A DNA stretch of 64,000 bases from Chloroflexota bacterium (GCA_017993775.1 JAGOMA010000009.1:62001-126000); one strand, 5' to 3'. Positions 23,935 to 33,512 are shown, counted from the stretch's first letter. Made by a program: numbers and translations. The notes: a model not told the origin generated them from the sequence alone.

Positions 23935-25796
23935 TGCGGTACTTCCACGATTACTCTTGTACCATTAAAAAAAGGTCGAGACTCAAATCGACAGCTTCCA
24001 CCCACAGCCTCGGCGCGCTCAGCCATGATAAGATGCCCCCACCCATGATCCTCTTCCGGCTCCCCTAACAGATACGGATTGAACCCTTTGCCATCGTCAG
24101 CAATGCTCATGCGCACCAAATTTCCTTCTTTTTCCAGCGTGATGGCCACATGGGCAGCCTCCGCATGTTTGGCAACATTGGTCAATGCTTCCTGGGCAAT
24201 GCGAAATAATGCGATTTCAATACTGGGTGACGCAACATGACGAGTCACATCCTGGCTGCGAATGCTAATTGCCAGCCCGGAACGCATACTTAACTGTTCG
24301 CTGTACCAATTTAGCGTAGCCACCAGCCCATAATCATCAAACATGGGCGGCCTGAGTTCTGCCATGACCTCGCGAATCGAATCGGTCGTTAAGTCCAGCA
24401 GCACAAATGATTCCTCAATGCGCGCCATAATCTGGTTTGTTTCAGGCACTTCAGAACGGATGAGATGCAAATTAATTCCCATCGCGGTCAGGTTTTGGCC
24501 CACGCGATCATGCAGCTCAATCGCCAAGCGGCGGCGCTCTCCTTCCTCTGCGTTGGAAACACGCGCGGCCAAAATGCGCACTTGTTCACGCTGTCGATTG
24601 ACAGCTTCAAATAGTTGGGCGTTTTCAATGGCCACCCCCATCTGATCGGTAACGGCATTCAACAAGTCAAGCTCACGCTTATCCATCTGACGATGGAGTG
24701 GAACGCGAACATTTAAAGTGCCCAAAACTTTGCCCCGAGCCTTAATCGGCAGGCAAATATCCTGGTGCTGGGGCATACCGGGCCAACGACGCATATGGCG
24801 AGGATCACTAAAACTATCTTTAGAAATTACAATCTGCTGCTGCAAAATTGCCAGGCCGCACAAACATTCACCCACTTTAACCGAATGATGCAGACAAGGA
24901 TGATCGTCCATGACGCCCTGATGGGCAGCCAGAGACAATGAATGAGACTGCTCATTTAGCAGTAAAATCATCCCCTTGGCGTCATTGTCAAACATTTCTA
25001 ACGTCAACACTTCATTTAAAGCGTTGTCGAGGATTTGGTTCAAATCGAGTGATTGGTTAACGGTTCCCGCAATCGTGTTCAGGATGGCCAATTCCTGATT
25101 GCGCTGTTGATAGTCTACCTCGGTTTTTTTTCGATCTGTGATGTCTCGCGCTGTGCCAATGATTGTATCGGCCGATACAGAGCCGTTTTCGAGTGGTTGA
25201 ATGTTAAATTCAACCCAAATTTGCCGTTTTTCTAGCTGCCAACACCGCTCCACGATTAAAGATTTATCTTGGGACAGCACCATTTCTATGTCCGCCATCA
25301 TGGATTGAGCAAGGCTTTCCGGCAAAATATCCCATATCGTTTGGCCAATGATGGTGCTTGGCCTGGTTTTCAGGTAACGAGCAGCTCCGTTGTTGACAAA
25401 ATCAATTGTTCCCGCCCGGTTGATGATAAAAATGGCATGATCGACTCCTTCCACCAGGGTGCGATACTTTATTTCACTTCGCGCTAACTGCTCCTCAGCT
25501 TGCTCCCGTTTGCTGATGACGACGTGGAGGCTGAAGACAAATACGATTACAAACCCAAAAATGGATATTCGTTGGCCAATTTCATGGGCTGAGGGGGCTA
25601 ACATTTGCTGAATAAATGTCTGCTCCTGGTAGAAGAAAGCCATGATGATTGATTCTGCTACCCAATAGGACAAACCAACGACAAGACCAATCAGAAGGCG
25701 TTTTTGCGCCTTCCGCCCCAAAAACAAATTTGTTGGCACCAGGGTTTTGGGAGAAGGAGATTGAGTTAATGATGATACAGGTTTAGATGGGATCAT
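23931..25796 (-). CDS. NarX/NreB-type sensor histidine kinase with PAS and GAF domains
   Basis: A 621-residue membrane kinase: two N-terminal membrane helices (about 33-54 and 75-92), a PAS domain (about 104-215) and a GAF domain (about 230-390). The HisKA_3 dimerisation box follows with the phospho-acceptor His in RRRLAIELHDRVGQNL. Last comes an HATPase_c domain (N-box ALTNVAKHAEAAHV, G1 DDGKGFN). The GAF domain holds a Cys-rich segment (PCLHHSVKVGECLCG) shared with a GAF subfamily of anaerobic sensor kinases. The G2 box is degenerate (DHGWGHLIMAERA rather than GLGL.GM.ERA). Coupled to its regulator by ATGA overlap. The signal is unknown; a redox cue is plausible given the neighbours. Confidence 0.93.
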   Translation of the reverse strand: MIPSKPVSSLTQSPSPKTLVPTNLFLGRKAQKRLLIGLVVGLSYWVAESIIMAFFYQEQTFIQQMLAPSAHEIGQRISIFGFVIVFVFSLHVVISKREQAEEQLARSEIKYRTLVEGVDHAIFIINRAGTIDFVNNGAARYLKTRPSTIIGQTIWDILPESLAQSMMADIEMVLSQDKSLIVERCWQLEKRQIWVEFNIQPLENGSVSADTIIGTARDITDRKKTEVDYQQRNQELAILNTIAGTVNQSLDLNQILDNALNEVLTLEMFDNDAKGMILLLNEQSHSLSLAAHQGVMDDHPCLHHSVKVGECLCGLAILQQQIVISKDSFSDPRHMRRWPGMPQHQDICLPIKARGKVLGTLNVRVPLHRQMDKRELDLLNAVTDQMGVAIENAQLFEAVNRQREQVRILAARVSNAEEGERRRLAIELHDRVGQNLTAMGINLHLIRSEVPETNQIMARIEESFVLLDLTTDSIREVMAELRPPMFDDYGLVATLNWYSEQLSMRSGLAISIRSQDVTRHVASPSIEIALFRIAQEALTNVAKHAEAAHVAITLEKEGNLVRMSIADDGKGFNPYLLGEPEEDHGWGHLIMAERAEAVGGSCRFESRPFFNGTRVIVEVPQ

Positions 25797-25822
25797 GTTA
25801 AATTTCTTCTAGCCGGGAATTT

Positions 25823-25828
25823 ATTATA
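25823..25828 (-). promoter_or_regulatory. Possible -10 element of the two-component operon
   Basis: TATAAT on the minus strand, in a strongly AT-rich stretch 27 bp before the kinase start. No good -35 box lies at the right distance, so this is only a candidate. Confidence 0.3.
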
Positions 25829-25883
25829 AAAAATACAAGAATCTGAATTGTATACCACGATTAAAATTTTTTCCCCTTGATTT

Positions 25884-26101
25884 GCAGATGTTCAGCAATT
25901 CTCAATTTAACCAGAAATGTGTCATGCTGAGAGCCTGTGATGAGCCTGCCGAAGCATCCTCTGAAGCATCCCCTTCTTCTGGTGGAGCGGGATGCTTCGC
26001 TCCGAAGACTCCGCTCAGCATGACAGTTCAGCGTCAATTGCCAAGAAATTACCTTGTTCGCACGAATGCCTGATCTAAATTGAGAATTACTGGCAGATGT
26101 T
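25884..26101. mobile_element. MITE-like element, copy 1, with 9-bp target duplication
   Basis: The 200-bp element at 25893-26092 has terminal inverted repeats CAGCAATTCTCAATTTA (left) and the complement of CAGTAATTCTCAATTTA (right), 16 of 17 matching. It is flanked on both sides by the exact 9-bp direct repeat GCAGATGTT (25884-25892 and 26093-26101), the mark of transposition. Inside is a second inverted repeat (GTCATGCTGAG / CTCAGCATGAC) and the GATGCTTCGCTCCG-type sequence known from many genomes. It contains no transposase, so it would need one supplied in trans. It sits between the kinase gene and the A2M gene. Copy 2 is at 55795-56001. Confidence 0.88.
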
Positions 26102-26210
26102 AACACGCCTGACGAGTTCTTCTGGTAGTAACCACGTGGGTTTGGCCAAATCCATTACGCGCCAACCATTCGTTCGGGCGTCGATTTTTCGACGCTTCCT
26201 CTACGGCAAA

Positions 26211-26239
26211 TTGTCCGGGGATTTTAATAGGTGTATAGT
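26211..26239 (+). promoter_or_regulatory. Candidate promoter of the A2M gene
   Basis: TTGTCC (26211-26216), 17-bp spacer, TATAGT (26234-26239), 37 bp before the chosen ATG. Just upstream, 26179-26194 is a 6-bp perfect hairpin with a T4 loop. Confidence 0.4.
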
Positions 26240-26276
26240 GCATATGTCTCGTCATTTCAATCACCGGGGTGGTCTA

Positions 26277-29200
26277 ATGAATCGTTCTGTACGCCGTGTC
26301 TTATTGCTCTCATTTGTCCTGGCAATCGTATTGTTTTGGGGGTTGACAGCTTGCCGGCAGGAGGAGCGGCCGGAAACGGCCGTTACCATTTCCCCCACCT
26401 CTCTTCCCGCCACACCCACGCCCAAATTACCCACGCCCACCGCCAAAGCCATCGGCTGGCCGCCGCAGGTAGTCTACAGCAGCCCCGCGCCCGGCGAAAC
26501 CGTGCTGCTCGATGGCGCGATGACCATTCGCTTTGACCAGCCGATGGACCAGACGGCCGTTGAAGCCGCCTTCTCCATTTCCCCCGCGCCCCAAGCGGGC
26601 CAATTTGCCTGGCCTCGCCCCGACACGCTGGTTTATACGCCGGTCCAATCCTGGGAACGGCAACAAACTTACAAAGTGCGCATCGACCAAACGGCCGTCT
26701 CTCAAGCCGGCATCCCTCTGGCTGAAAACGTAGAACTGTCCCTGCAAACGGTCGGCTATCTGGCCGTCAGCCAGGTGATGCCCGATGGCGGTGGCAGTGT
26801 GGCGATGGATACGGCCGTTACCGTCATTTTCAATCGTCCCGTGGCCTCGCTCGTTACCGGCGCGCAGCAAGCCGGGCTGCCGCAGCCGCTGCAGTTCGAG
26901 CCGCCGGTAGACGGGCTGGGCGAATGGCTTTCCTCCAGCATCTACCGCTTCACGCCCAACAACGCCCTGCTGGCAGGCACAAATTACCAGGTGACGATTC
27001 CCGCCGGACTGGCCGACACCACCGGAGCCATCCTGGCCGCCGACTACGCCTGGAATTTCCGCACCGCCTCGCCCAAGGTGGACGACGTGCTGTTTCCGCC
27101 CGGCAGCACGCCCTATCTGGACCCCGCAGCGGCCATCACCGTCACCTTCAACCTGCCGATGGACCCGGCGACAACAGAAACGGCCGTTTCCCTTTCCCCT
27201 GCCCCCGCCGATGGCCTGACCTTTGCCTGGGACGATGCCGGACAAATGTTGACTGTGAGGTCGGCACGGCCGTTAGAATTGGCCACAACCTATACCCTGA
27301 CCATCAGCAGCGACGCCCAGGCGCAACATGGCGGCGCGGCGCTAGTCAGCCCGCGCAACACCCATTTCCGCACCTACCCCTACCCTGCGATTACCGAAAC
27401 CACCCCGGCGGAAGGGGAATTGTGGAATGTGAACGATTGGTATTGGGATGATCAGCCGCCATTCATTGATTTTGCCACCCCCATGGACACCGAGAGCTTC
27501 GCCGGGCGCATCACCATTCAACCCTCGCCGGCCGAGTTCGATTACACCTATCAGGATTGGATAGATTGGGAAGGCGAAGCCCACCACCGGCTGTCATTGG
27601 ATTTTGCCGAACTGCGCGACCAGCCCTACACCATCACCCTGTCCGCCGACGTGCAGGATATTTTTGGCAACCGCCTGGGCCGGGATTTCACCTTGCATTT
27701 CAACACCATCCCCTATTTGCCGGTCGCCAGCCTCAACTTTCCACCGTCAAAAAGCATGATGCTCCTCAGCGATAGCTTCCCCACGGCCGTTGACCTGGTT
27801 TATCGCAACGTCCCCACTGTTACCCTGAATTTATACGAGGCCAAACTGCCTGTCTTTTACCTGACCCATGGGTACGAAATCGGAAATTACAAGCCACCTT
27901 TCCAACCGCTGCGCACATGGACCATCCCCAGCACGGCCGTTGCCGATGAGGCCGTCATCGAACATGTGCAGTTAGCCGACGGCGGCGCGCTGCCGTTGGG
28001 CATTTATTTTGTAGAAACGGCCGTTCCGGGAGTCGAGACCGGACGCTATTCACAAACAAAGCGCGGCTTTATCATCGTCGCCGATACCAATCTGGCCGTG
28101 AAACAAATGCTGGATACCACCTACGTCTGGGCCACAGACATTGCCACCGGCGCGCCTTCTGTCGGCCGGGCCATCTCCCTCCACGACGAAGATGGCAGCA
28201 CGTGGGGCACGGCCGTCACCGACGCCAACGGTCTGGCCGCCATCCCGTTTGATGGCACACGCGAAAATCACGTCGTCGCCGTTAGCGGCGAACCTGGCGC
28301 GGCCGGGTTCGGCCTGGCGTATGCCGGCTGGAGTTTTCGTGGAAATTCAACTTCCACCTACATCCGGTCGGAAGAGCCGTATGCCATGTACATCTACACC
28401 GACCGCCCTATCTACCGCCCCGGCGACACCGTTTATTTCAAGGGCATTTTACGCGAGCAGGATTACGGCCGTTACCAGCAACCCGCCCTCGACGATGTGA
28501 CCATTACTGTAGAAGGGTGGTGGCCGGCCGAAAATACCGCCATTTACCGGGAAAGCCTGCCGCTAGATGCCCATGGGGCCATAAACGGCCAGTTCACCTT
28601 ACCGCAGGATATCGACCTGGGGCCATATCGGTTTGACGCCTACAGCTTCAGCGGCAATATCTCAGAAAATTACCCCAGCTTCGAGGTCGCCGAGTATCGC
28701 AAACCGGAGATGCTCATCACCGTCACGCCGGAGCGCCAGCACGCCCTGATGGGTGAAGCGGTCGACGTGACCGTCCAGGCCGCCTATTACTTTGGCGGTC
28801 CGGCGGCCGATCTGCCTATTGCCTGGGAAATCAACTATTACGAATTGAGCGGCGAAGCGGTGACAGACCGCCACGGCCGTCTCCAACTCACCATCCCCAC
28901 CGATTTTTTTACGCCCACAGGCAGCGCCAGGACAGCTACCCTCTCCGTGGAAGTGAGCGGCGTTGGCGAACTGCCGCTTGGCGCGTCCACCTCTGTCGTT
29001 TTCCACCCGGCCGAAGTGCTTGTCCGCGCCAGGCCGCAGCGCTACATCAATCAGGCCGGGCAAGAAATGAATCTGCCAATCACCACAACGGACTGGCAAG
29101 GCAACCCCGCCCCCAACCGCCCCGTCACCGTTACGATCTCCCAGGTGGACTGGACCTGGGGTATAAACCAGTACGGCAACGATGGCTGGGCGTCCCAACT

Positions 29201-32200
29201 GACAACCGTGGCGACCCTCACCACCAAAACCGGCAGCAATGGGCAGATAAGCCTGCCCTTTACGCCGCCGGCCGCCGGGGAATATCGGATTACGGCCGTT
29301 GCCGCCGACGCCAACGGCCGTCTGGACACCGCCCACCCGGCCACGTTTTACGCCATCGGCCAGGGCTACGTGCGCTATCCGCTGGATAAATTCAGCCTGT
29401 CGCTGGCCTTCGACCAGGAAGAATACGCGCCCGGCGACACCGCCCGCCTGCTGATCCAATCCGACTTCAGCGAACCGATGCTCGCCTGGCTGACCATCGA
29501 GCAGGGACCGCGCCTGGAACAGCAGATCATCACCCTCAGCGGGGCCAGCCATGTGCTGGAAATGCCGGTAACGGCCGCTTATGCCCCGGAAGTGAGGGTG
29601 ACGGTAACGGCCGTGCAAGGAACCAACGGCGGGGCGCAGTTTGCCGCCATGCGCCAGGGGCAGGCCACCATGACCGTCTCGCCGGAACAACTGGACCTCA
29701 CCCTCACCCTCACGCCCGACGATGAGCAGTTCCTCCCCGGCGCAGACGTACGCTACGACATCCTCGTCACCGATTACCTGGGACGGCCGGTGCAGGCCGA
29801 CCTTTCCCTGGCCCTGGTAGACCTGGCCGTCCTCAGCCTGAAACCGGACAATGCGTCGTCCATCCTGACTTCTTTTTATAGCTCTGTCCGCGACGTGAGC
29901 GCCGATGGCGGCAGCCTGTTCCTTTCCGGCGAAGGGCTGAAAGTCGTCATCCCTAATGAGCCGGGCGGCGGGGGTGGCGGCGGTGGCGGCGGCGGCAATG
30001 AGAGTCGGCCGGTGTATGGCCTGGACGACGATACGCGGCGCGATTTCCCCGACACCGCTTACTGGCGGGCCGCGATCACCACAGATGCGAACGGCCGTGC
30101 CCAAATCGCCATCCCCCTGCCCGACAGCCTGACCACCTGGCGGCTCAGCAGCAAAGCCGTCAGCCACGAAGGCACCCTGGTCGGCCAGGAGAGCGTGGAC
30201 ATTCAGGTGAATAAGCCGCTGCTGCTGCGCCCGGTTACGCCGCGCTTCTTCACCGTGGGCGACGAGATGAACCTGGGCAGCTTTGTGCATAACAACACCG
30301 CCGCCAGCCTGGATGTTTCCGTCACCCTGGAGGCTGATGGCGTGGAACTGCTGGAAACGGCCGTGCAAACCATCACCCTGGCCGCCGCCGAAAGAGGGTT
30401 GGTCCAGTGGCCAATCCGCGTGCAGGATGTAGACGCCGTTGACCTGACCTTTCGCGCCGTCGCCGGCGACTATGCCGACGCCACCAAACCGACCTTTGGC
30501 CTGCCGCCCGATCACAGCCTGCCGGTCTACCGCTACGTCGCGCCGGACATCGCCGGCGCATCTGGCGTGCTGGATAACGCCGGGCAGGTGGTCGAGGCCA
30601 TCCTACTGCCCAACAATCTCGACCCCGACAACAGCCAGCTTCAGGTGCAGTTGCATGCGTCGCTGGCCGCCGGGATGGTAGCGGCCCTGGAAGATACGAT
30701 CCGGCTGACGCGTTATACGAATTGCGTAACGGCCGTTACCGACCGCCTGCTGGCCAACGCCGCCAGCCAAACCATGATCCAGCAACTGCAACTTCCAGAT
30801 GTCCCCTTTGCCAACCGCCTGGATACCTCCATCGCCGAAGATGTGGCCGAATTAAAACGACTGGTCCTGCCAGACGGCGGTTGGAGCTGGTGCGGCGGTC
30901 GCCAGCCCGATGCCATGACCACTGCGCTGGCCTTGTTCAGTCTGGCCCAGGCCGAAAAAACCGGCCAGCCCATCGGAGCAGAAGACCTGGTCTTATCGCT
31001 CAACTACCTCACTTCCCAGGCGCGCAGCAATCCCGCAGGCTTGTCGGCAACGGCCGTTGCCAACCGCCGGGCCTATTATCTGTACGTTCTGGCCGTATAT
31101 GGGCGCGACGTGCGCACCCAGCTCAACGGCTTGCTGGCGCAAGATGAATCCCTGGACCCCTACGGGACGGCGCTGGCCCTGATGGCCTACAACCTGACCC
31201 TGCGTAACCAAGACGCGCCAGCGCCGGGCGGCCAGGCAGAGGAGCCTGCCCCGATTGCCCGGGACGCGCGGCAGCAAATGGCCGCCCTGCTGGCCGATTT
31301 GAACAATACGGCAATTGTAAGCGCCGCAGGCGCGCACTGGCAGGATGCGGAAGGCGATTGGCGCAATTTGAACAGCGATGTGCGGGGCACGGCCGTCGTC
31401 ATCCACGCCCTGACGCAAACCGACCCCACCAACCCGCTGCTGCCCCTGGCGGCGCGCTGGCTGATGAGTTCGCGCACGGCCGTGGCCTGGGCCACGACCT
31501 ACGAAACCGCCTGGAGCCTCCTGGCTTTGTCGGATTGGATGGTCCTGACCGGCGAATTACAGCCCGATTTTGCCTATGCCGTGCAGGCCAATGAGACAAC
31601 CCTGGCCGAAGACGCGCTGGCTCCGGATATGGCCGCCGACACGGTGGATGTGCTGCTGCCGGCCGCCGATTTGCGGCCCGATGAGATGAATTTGTTGACC
31701 ATTTCGCGGGGAGCGGGAAACGGCCGTCTCTATTACACCACCTATCTGCAAACGGCCGTACCGGCAACGGCCGTGCCGGCCATCAATCGCGGCATCATCG
31801 TGGAACGCGCTTATTACGACGCGGTCTGCAACCCCCACACCACGACCTGCCAGCCGATCACGCAGATCGCCGCCGGGCAGCAAGTGCGCGTGCAGCTCAA
31901 TATCCAGGCGCTTTCCGACCTGGTGTATCTGACCATTGACGACCCCATCCCCGCCGGAACAGAAGCGTTGGACCCCCATTTATTGACGGTTTCGCGCGCT
32001 TACGCCGGGGAAATTACCCGCACCAATCTGGCATCCGAATACGAATATGGTTATTGGGGCTGGTGGTACTTCGACGCCATCCAATACCACGACGACCGGG
32101 TGCAGTTCACCAGCGAATTTCTGCCTGCCGGAACCTACCAATACACCTACTATTTGCAGGCCCTATTGCCTGGGGCGTATCAGGTGCGCCCCACTTTGGC

Positions 32201-32270
32201 GCAGCAGACTTTCTTGCCAGAAGTATACGGCCGTTCGGCCGGCGCATGGTTTACAGTCATTCAAGAATAA
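26277..32270 (+). CDS. Giant alpha-2-macroglobulin-like lipoprotein, thioester residues replaced
   Basis: A 1997-residue lipoprotein (lipobox LTAC, Cys26, then a Thr/Pro linker). From about 65 to 480 come four Ig-like (Big_5/SbsA type) units with the pattern 'P..G......I.V.F..PMD'. Next are macroglobulin domains with the hallmark YTDRPIYRPGDTVYFKGILR, and the A2M domain FPDTAYWRAAITTDANGRA...PDSLTTWRLSSKA preceded by an 11-Gly run. A thioester-type alpha/alpha toroid and a C-terminal receptor-like domain follow. Bacterial A2Ms trap attacking proteases in the envelope. The Cys of the thioester is present (Cys1483 in RYTNCVTAVTDRLL), but CxEQ reads C-V-T-A, so no thioester should form. The gene carries about 25 ACGGCCGT copies, the densest in the window. 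Start ATG 26277 is chosen for the signal peptide; a longer frame begins inside the MITE flank. Confidence 0.9.
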   Translation: MNRSVRRVLLLSFVLAIVLFWGLTACRQEERPETAVTISPTSLPATPTPKLPTPTAKAIGWPPQVVYSSPAPGETVLLDGAMTIRFDQPMDQTAVEAAFSISPAPQAGQFAWPRPDTLVYTPVQSWERQQTYKVRIDQTAVSQAGIPLAENVELSLQTVGYLAVSQVMPDGGGSVAMDTAVTVIFNRPVASLVTGAQQAGLPQPLQFEPPVDGLGEWLSSSIYRFTPNNALLAGTNYQVTIPAGLADTTGAILAADYAWNFRTASPKVDDVLFPPGSTPYLDPAAAITVTFNLPMDPATTETAVSLSPAPADGLTFAWDDAGQMLTVRSARPLELATTYTLTISSDAQAQHGGAALVSPRNTHFRTYPYPAITETTPAEGELWNVNDWYWDDQPPFIDFATPMDTESFAGRITIQPSPAEFDYTYQDWIDWEGEAHHRLSLDFAELRDQPYTITLSADVQDIFGNRLGRDFTLHFNTIPYLPVASLNFPPSKSMMLLSDSFPTAVDLVYRNVPTVTLNLYEAKLPVFYLTHGYEIGNYKPPFQPLRTWTIPSTAVADEAVIEHVQLADGGALPLGIYFVETAVPGVETGRYSQTKRGFIIVADTNLAVKQMLDTTYVWATDIATGAPSVGRAISLHDEDGSTWGTAVTDANGLAAIPFDGTRENHVVAVSGEPGAAGFGLAYAGWSFRGNSTSTYIRSEEPYAMYIYTDRPIYRPGDTVYFKGILREQDYGRYQQPALDDVTITVEGWWPAENTAIYRESLPLDAHGAINGQFTLPQDIDLGPYRFDAYSFSGNISENYPSFEVAEYRKPEMLITVTPERQHALMGEAVDVTVQAAYYFGGPAADLPIAWEINYYELSGEAVTDRHGRLQLTIPTDFFTPTGSARTATLSVEVSGVGELPLGASTSVVFHPAEVLVRARPQRYINQAGQEMNLPITTTDWQGNPAPNRPVTVTISQVDWTWGINQYGNDGWASQLTTVATLTTKTGSNGQISLPFTPPAAGEYRITAVAADANGRLDTAHPATFYAIGQGYVRYPLDKFSLSLAFDQEEYAPGDTARLLIQSDFSEPMLAWLTIEQGPRLEQQIITLSGASHVLEMPVTAAYAPEVRVTVTAVQGTNGGAQFAAMRQGQATMTVSPEQLDLTLTLTPDDEQFLPGADVRYDILVTDYLGRPVQADLSLALVDLAVLSLKPDNASSILTSFYSSVRDVSADGGSLFLSGEGLKVVIPNEPGGGGGGGGGGGNESRPVYGLDDDTRRDFPDTAYWRAAITTDANGRAQIAIPLPDSLTTWRLSSKAVSHEGTLVGQESVDIQVNKPLLLRPVTPRFFTVGDEMNLGSFVHNNTAASLDVSVTLEADGVELLETAVQTITLAAAERGLVQWPIRVQDVDAVDLTFRAVAGDYADATKPTFGLPPDHSLPVYRYVAPDIAGASGVLDNAGQVVEAILLPNNLDPDNSQLQVQLHASLAAGMVAALEDTIRLTRYTNCVTAVTDRLLANAASQTMIQQLQLPDVPFANRLDTSIAEDVAELKRLVLPDGGWSWCGGRQPDAMTTALALFSLAQAEKTGQPIGAEDLVLSLNYLTSQARSNPAGLSATAVANRRAYYLYVLAVYGRDVRTQLNGLLAQDESLDPYGTALALMAYNLTLRNQDAPAPGGQAEEPAPIARDARQQMAALLADLNNTAIVSAAGAHWQDAEGDWRNLNSDVRGTAVVIHALTQTDPTNPLLPLAARWLMSSRTAVAWATTYETAWSLLALSDWMVLTGELQPDFAYAVQANETTLAEDALAPDMAADTVDVLLPAADLRPDEMNLLTISRGAGNGRLYYTTYLQTAVPATAVPAINRGIIVERAYYDAVCNPHTTTCQPITQIAAGQQVRVQLNIQALSDLVYLTIDDPIPAGTEALDPHLLTVSRAYAGEITRTNLASEYEYGYWGWWYFDAIQYHDDRVQFTSEFLPAGTYQYTYYLQALLPGAYQVRPTLAQQTFLPEVYGRSAGAWFTVIQE

Positions 32271-32274
32271 TCAA

Positions 32275-32333
32275 GACCCAAAGGGTTTGAGCGCCCCAAA
32301 GGGCTAACCTATCAAGAGCAAACCCTTCGGGTC
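32275..32333. repeat. GACCCAAAGGGTTTG hairpin repeat, copy 2
   Basis: Arms 32275-32289 and 32319-32333 pair over 15 bp with one mismatch. It begins 4 bp after the A2M stop codon and may end that transcript. It shares the internal AGAGCAAACCC and CTAACCTATCAAGAG segments with copy 3 (opposite orientation). Confidence 0.7.
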
Positions 32334-32366
32334 TATAGGGTCACGAACAATGATCGGCAGTTCTTC

Positions 32367-32446
32367 TTGACAAAATATCACCCTTATGGCATCATACCGG
32401 CATGTTTCCGGTAACGATACCGGCATTGATACCGGCACTGGTATCG
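32367..32446 (+). promoter_or_regulatory. Promoter and operator cluster of the xylan-type operon
   Basis: TTGACA (32367-32372), 17-bp spacer, CATCAT (32390-32395), then three overlapping or adjacent operator-like sites. CCGGTAACGATACCGG (32408-32423) is the best; an imperfect one shares its right half (32420-32435) and a third, TACCGGCACTGGTA, lies at about 32430-32443. The exact reverse complement of the first recurs at 33515-33530 after the regulator gene. This is the arrangement expected for an autoregulated LacI protein. Confidence 0.7.
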
Positions 32447-32471
32447 ACCGTCTAAATTGGAGAGTTGTTCA

Positions 32472-33491
32472 GTGAGATCCCGCCCCCCCAAAACAGTTAC
32501 CATTCAAGACGTCGCCCGCGCTGCTGGCGTATCGGTGTCAACCGTTTCTCGGGTACTCAACGACAAAGATGACGTGGCCCAGGCCACATACACCAAAGTA
32601 CAAACCATCATTTCCGAGTTAGGCTATGCCTCCAGTCTGGCGGCCAAAAGTATGCGCAGCCATCAGACCAACGTGATTGGCCTGATCATGCCAGACCTGG
32701 AGGAATCTTTTCCCCTGGAAGTGATGAAAGGTGTAAACCACGCCATCACCCAATACAATTACGACCTCATTGTTTATACCAATGGCGATATCAGCAAAAA
32801 CAGCTCCGCAGAAAAAGAAAGCCAATACGTCTCTCTGCTAAACAACAATCTGACCGATGGCGTTATCATTGTAACGCCCGTAGCGACAAATTTTTCCACA
32901 ATTTCCCCGGTAGTGGCCGTGGACCCCAATACCGAAACCCCCAACTGCCCGTATGTCACAGCTACCAATCGAGATGGCGGGCTGCTGGCCATGGATTATC
33001 TGCTGCAATTGGGCCATCGCCGCATTGGCTACATTGGCGGGCGCACCGATTTACAAAGCGCAATTCGGCGGCAGCAAGGGTATGCAGACAGCCTGGAGAG
33101 AGCAGGTCTGGTGGTTGACCCTGAGTTGATGGTTGTGGGCGATTTTACGATGGCGGCCGGGTATCGCTGTGGGCAGCGGCTGCTGGCGCTGGCGGAACGG
33201 CCAACGGCCGTTTTCGCTGCCAACGACCGCTCGGCCTTTGGTCTTATCCAGGCCGCGCACGACCTGGGCCTAAAAATCCCCGATGATCTGTCCGTGGTGG
33301 GCTTCGACAACATTCCCGAAGCCGCCTATTACCTGCCTGCTGGCCTGACGACAGTCGACCAAAGCGTGCGCCACATGGGCGTGGTGGCTACAGAAATGCT
33401 CGTCAAGCTGATTAGAGGAGAGCCAATAGACAGTTTGATCACCAAAATGCCCACGCAGCTTATTGTACGCGGTTCCTGCCGCTCCATTTAG
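32472..33491 (+). CDS. LacI-family regulator of the xylan-type operon
   Basis: A 339-residue LacI/PurR-type repressor: N-terminal helix-turn-helix (TVTIQDVARAAGVSVSTVSR), hinge (YASSLAAKSMR) and sugar-binding core (HRRIGYIGGRTDLQSAIRRQ, VFAANDRSAFGLIQAA, SVVGFDNIPEA). The start is a GTG at 32472 with GGAGAG eight bases upstream; a TTG five codons earlier overlaps that site. It lies first in an operon whose later genes degrade beta-xylosides and xylose, so xylose or a xylo-oligosaccharide is the likely inducer (inference). Perfect matching operators flank the gene on both sides. Confidence 0.92.
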   Translation: MRSRPPKTVTIQDVARAAGVSVSTVSRVLNDKDDVAQATYTKVQTIISELGYASSLAAKSMRSHQTNVIGLIMPDLEESFPLEVMKGVNHAITQYNYDLIVYTNGDISKNSSAEKESQYVSLLNNNLTDGVIIVTPVATNFSTISPVVAVDPNTETPNCPYVTATNRDGGLLAMDYLLQLGHRRIGYIGGRTDLQSAIRRQQGYADSLERAGLVVDPELMVVGDFTMAAGYRCGQRLLALAERPTAVFAANDRSAFGLIQAAHDLGLKIPDDLSVVGFDNIPEAAYYLPAGLTTVDQSVRHMGVVATEMLVKLIRGEPIDSLITKMPTQLIVRGSCRSI

Positions 33492-33512
33492 GCGCGGTTG
33501 TTTTTTTTCGTC

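Noticed and set aside
28662..30515. A 617-codon minus-strand frame opposite the A2M gene
   Set aside because: Long only because of high third-position GC in the A2M gene; the plus-strand frame carries all the family motifs.
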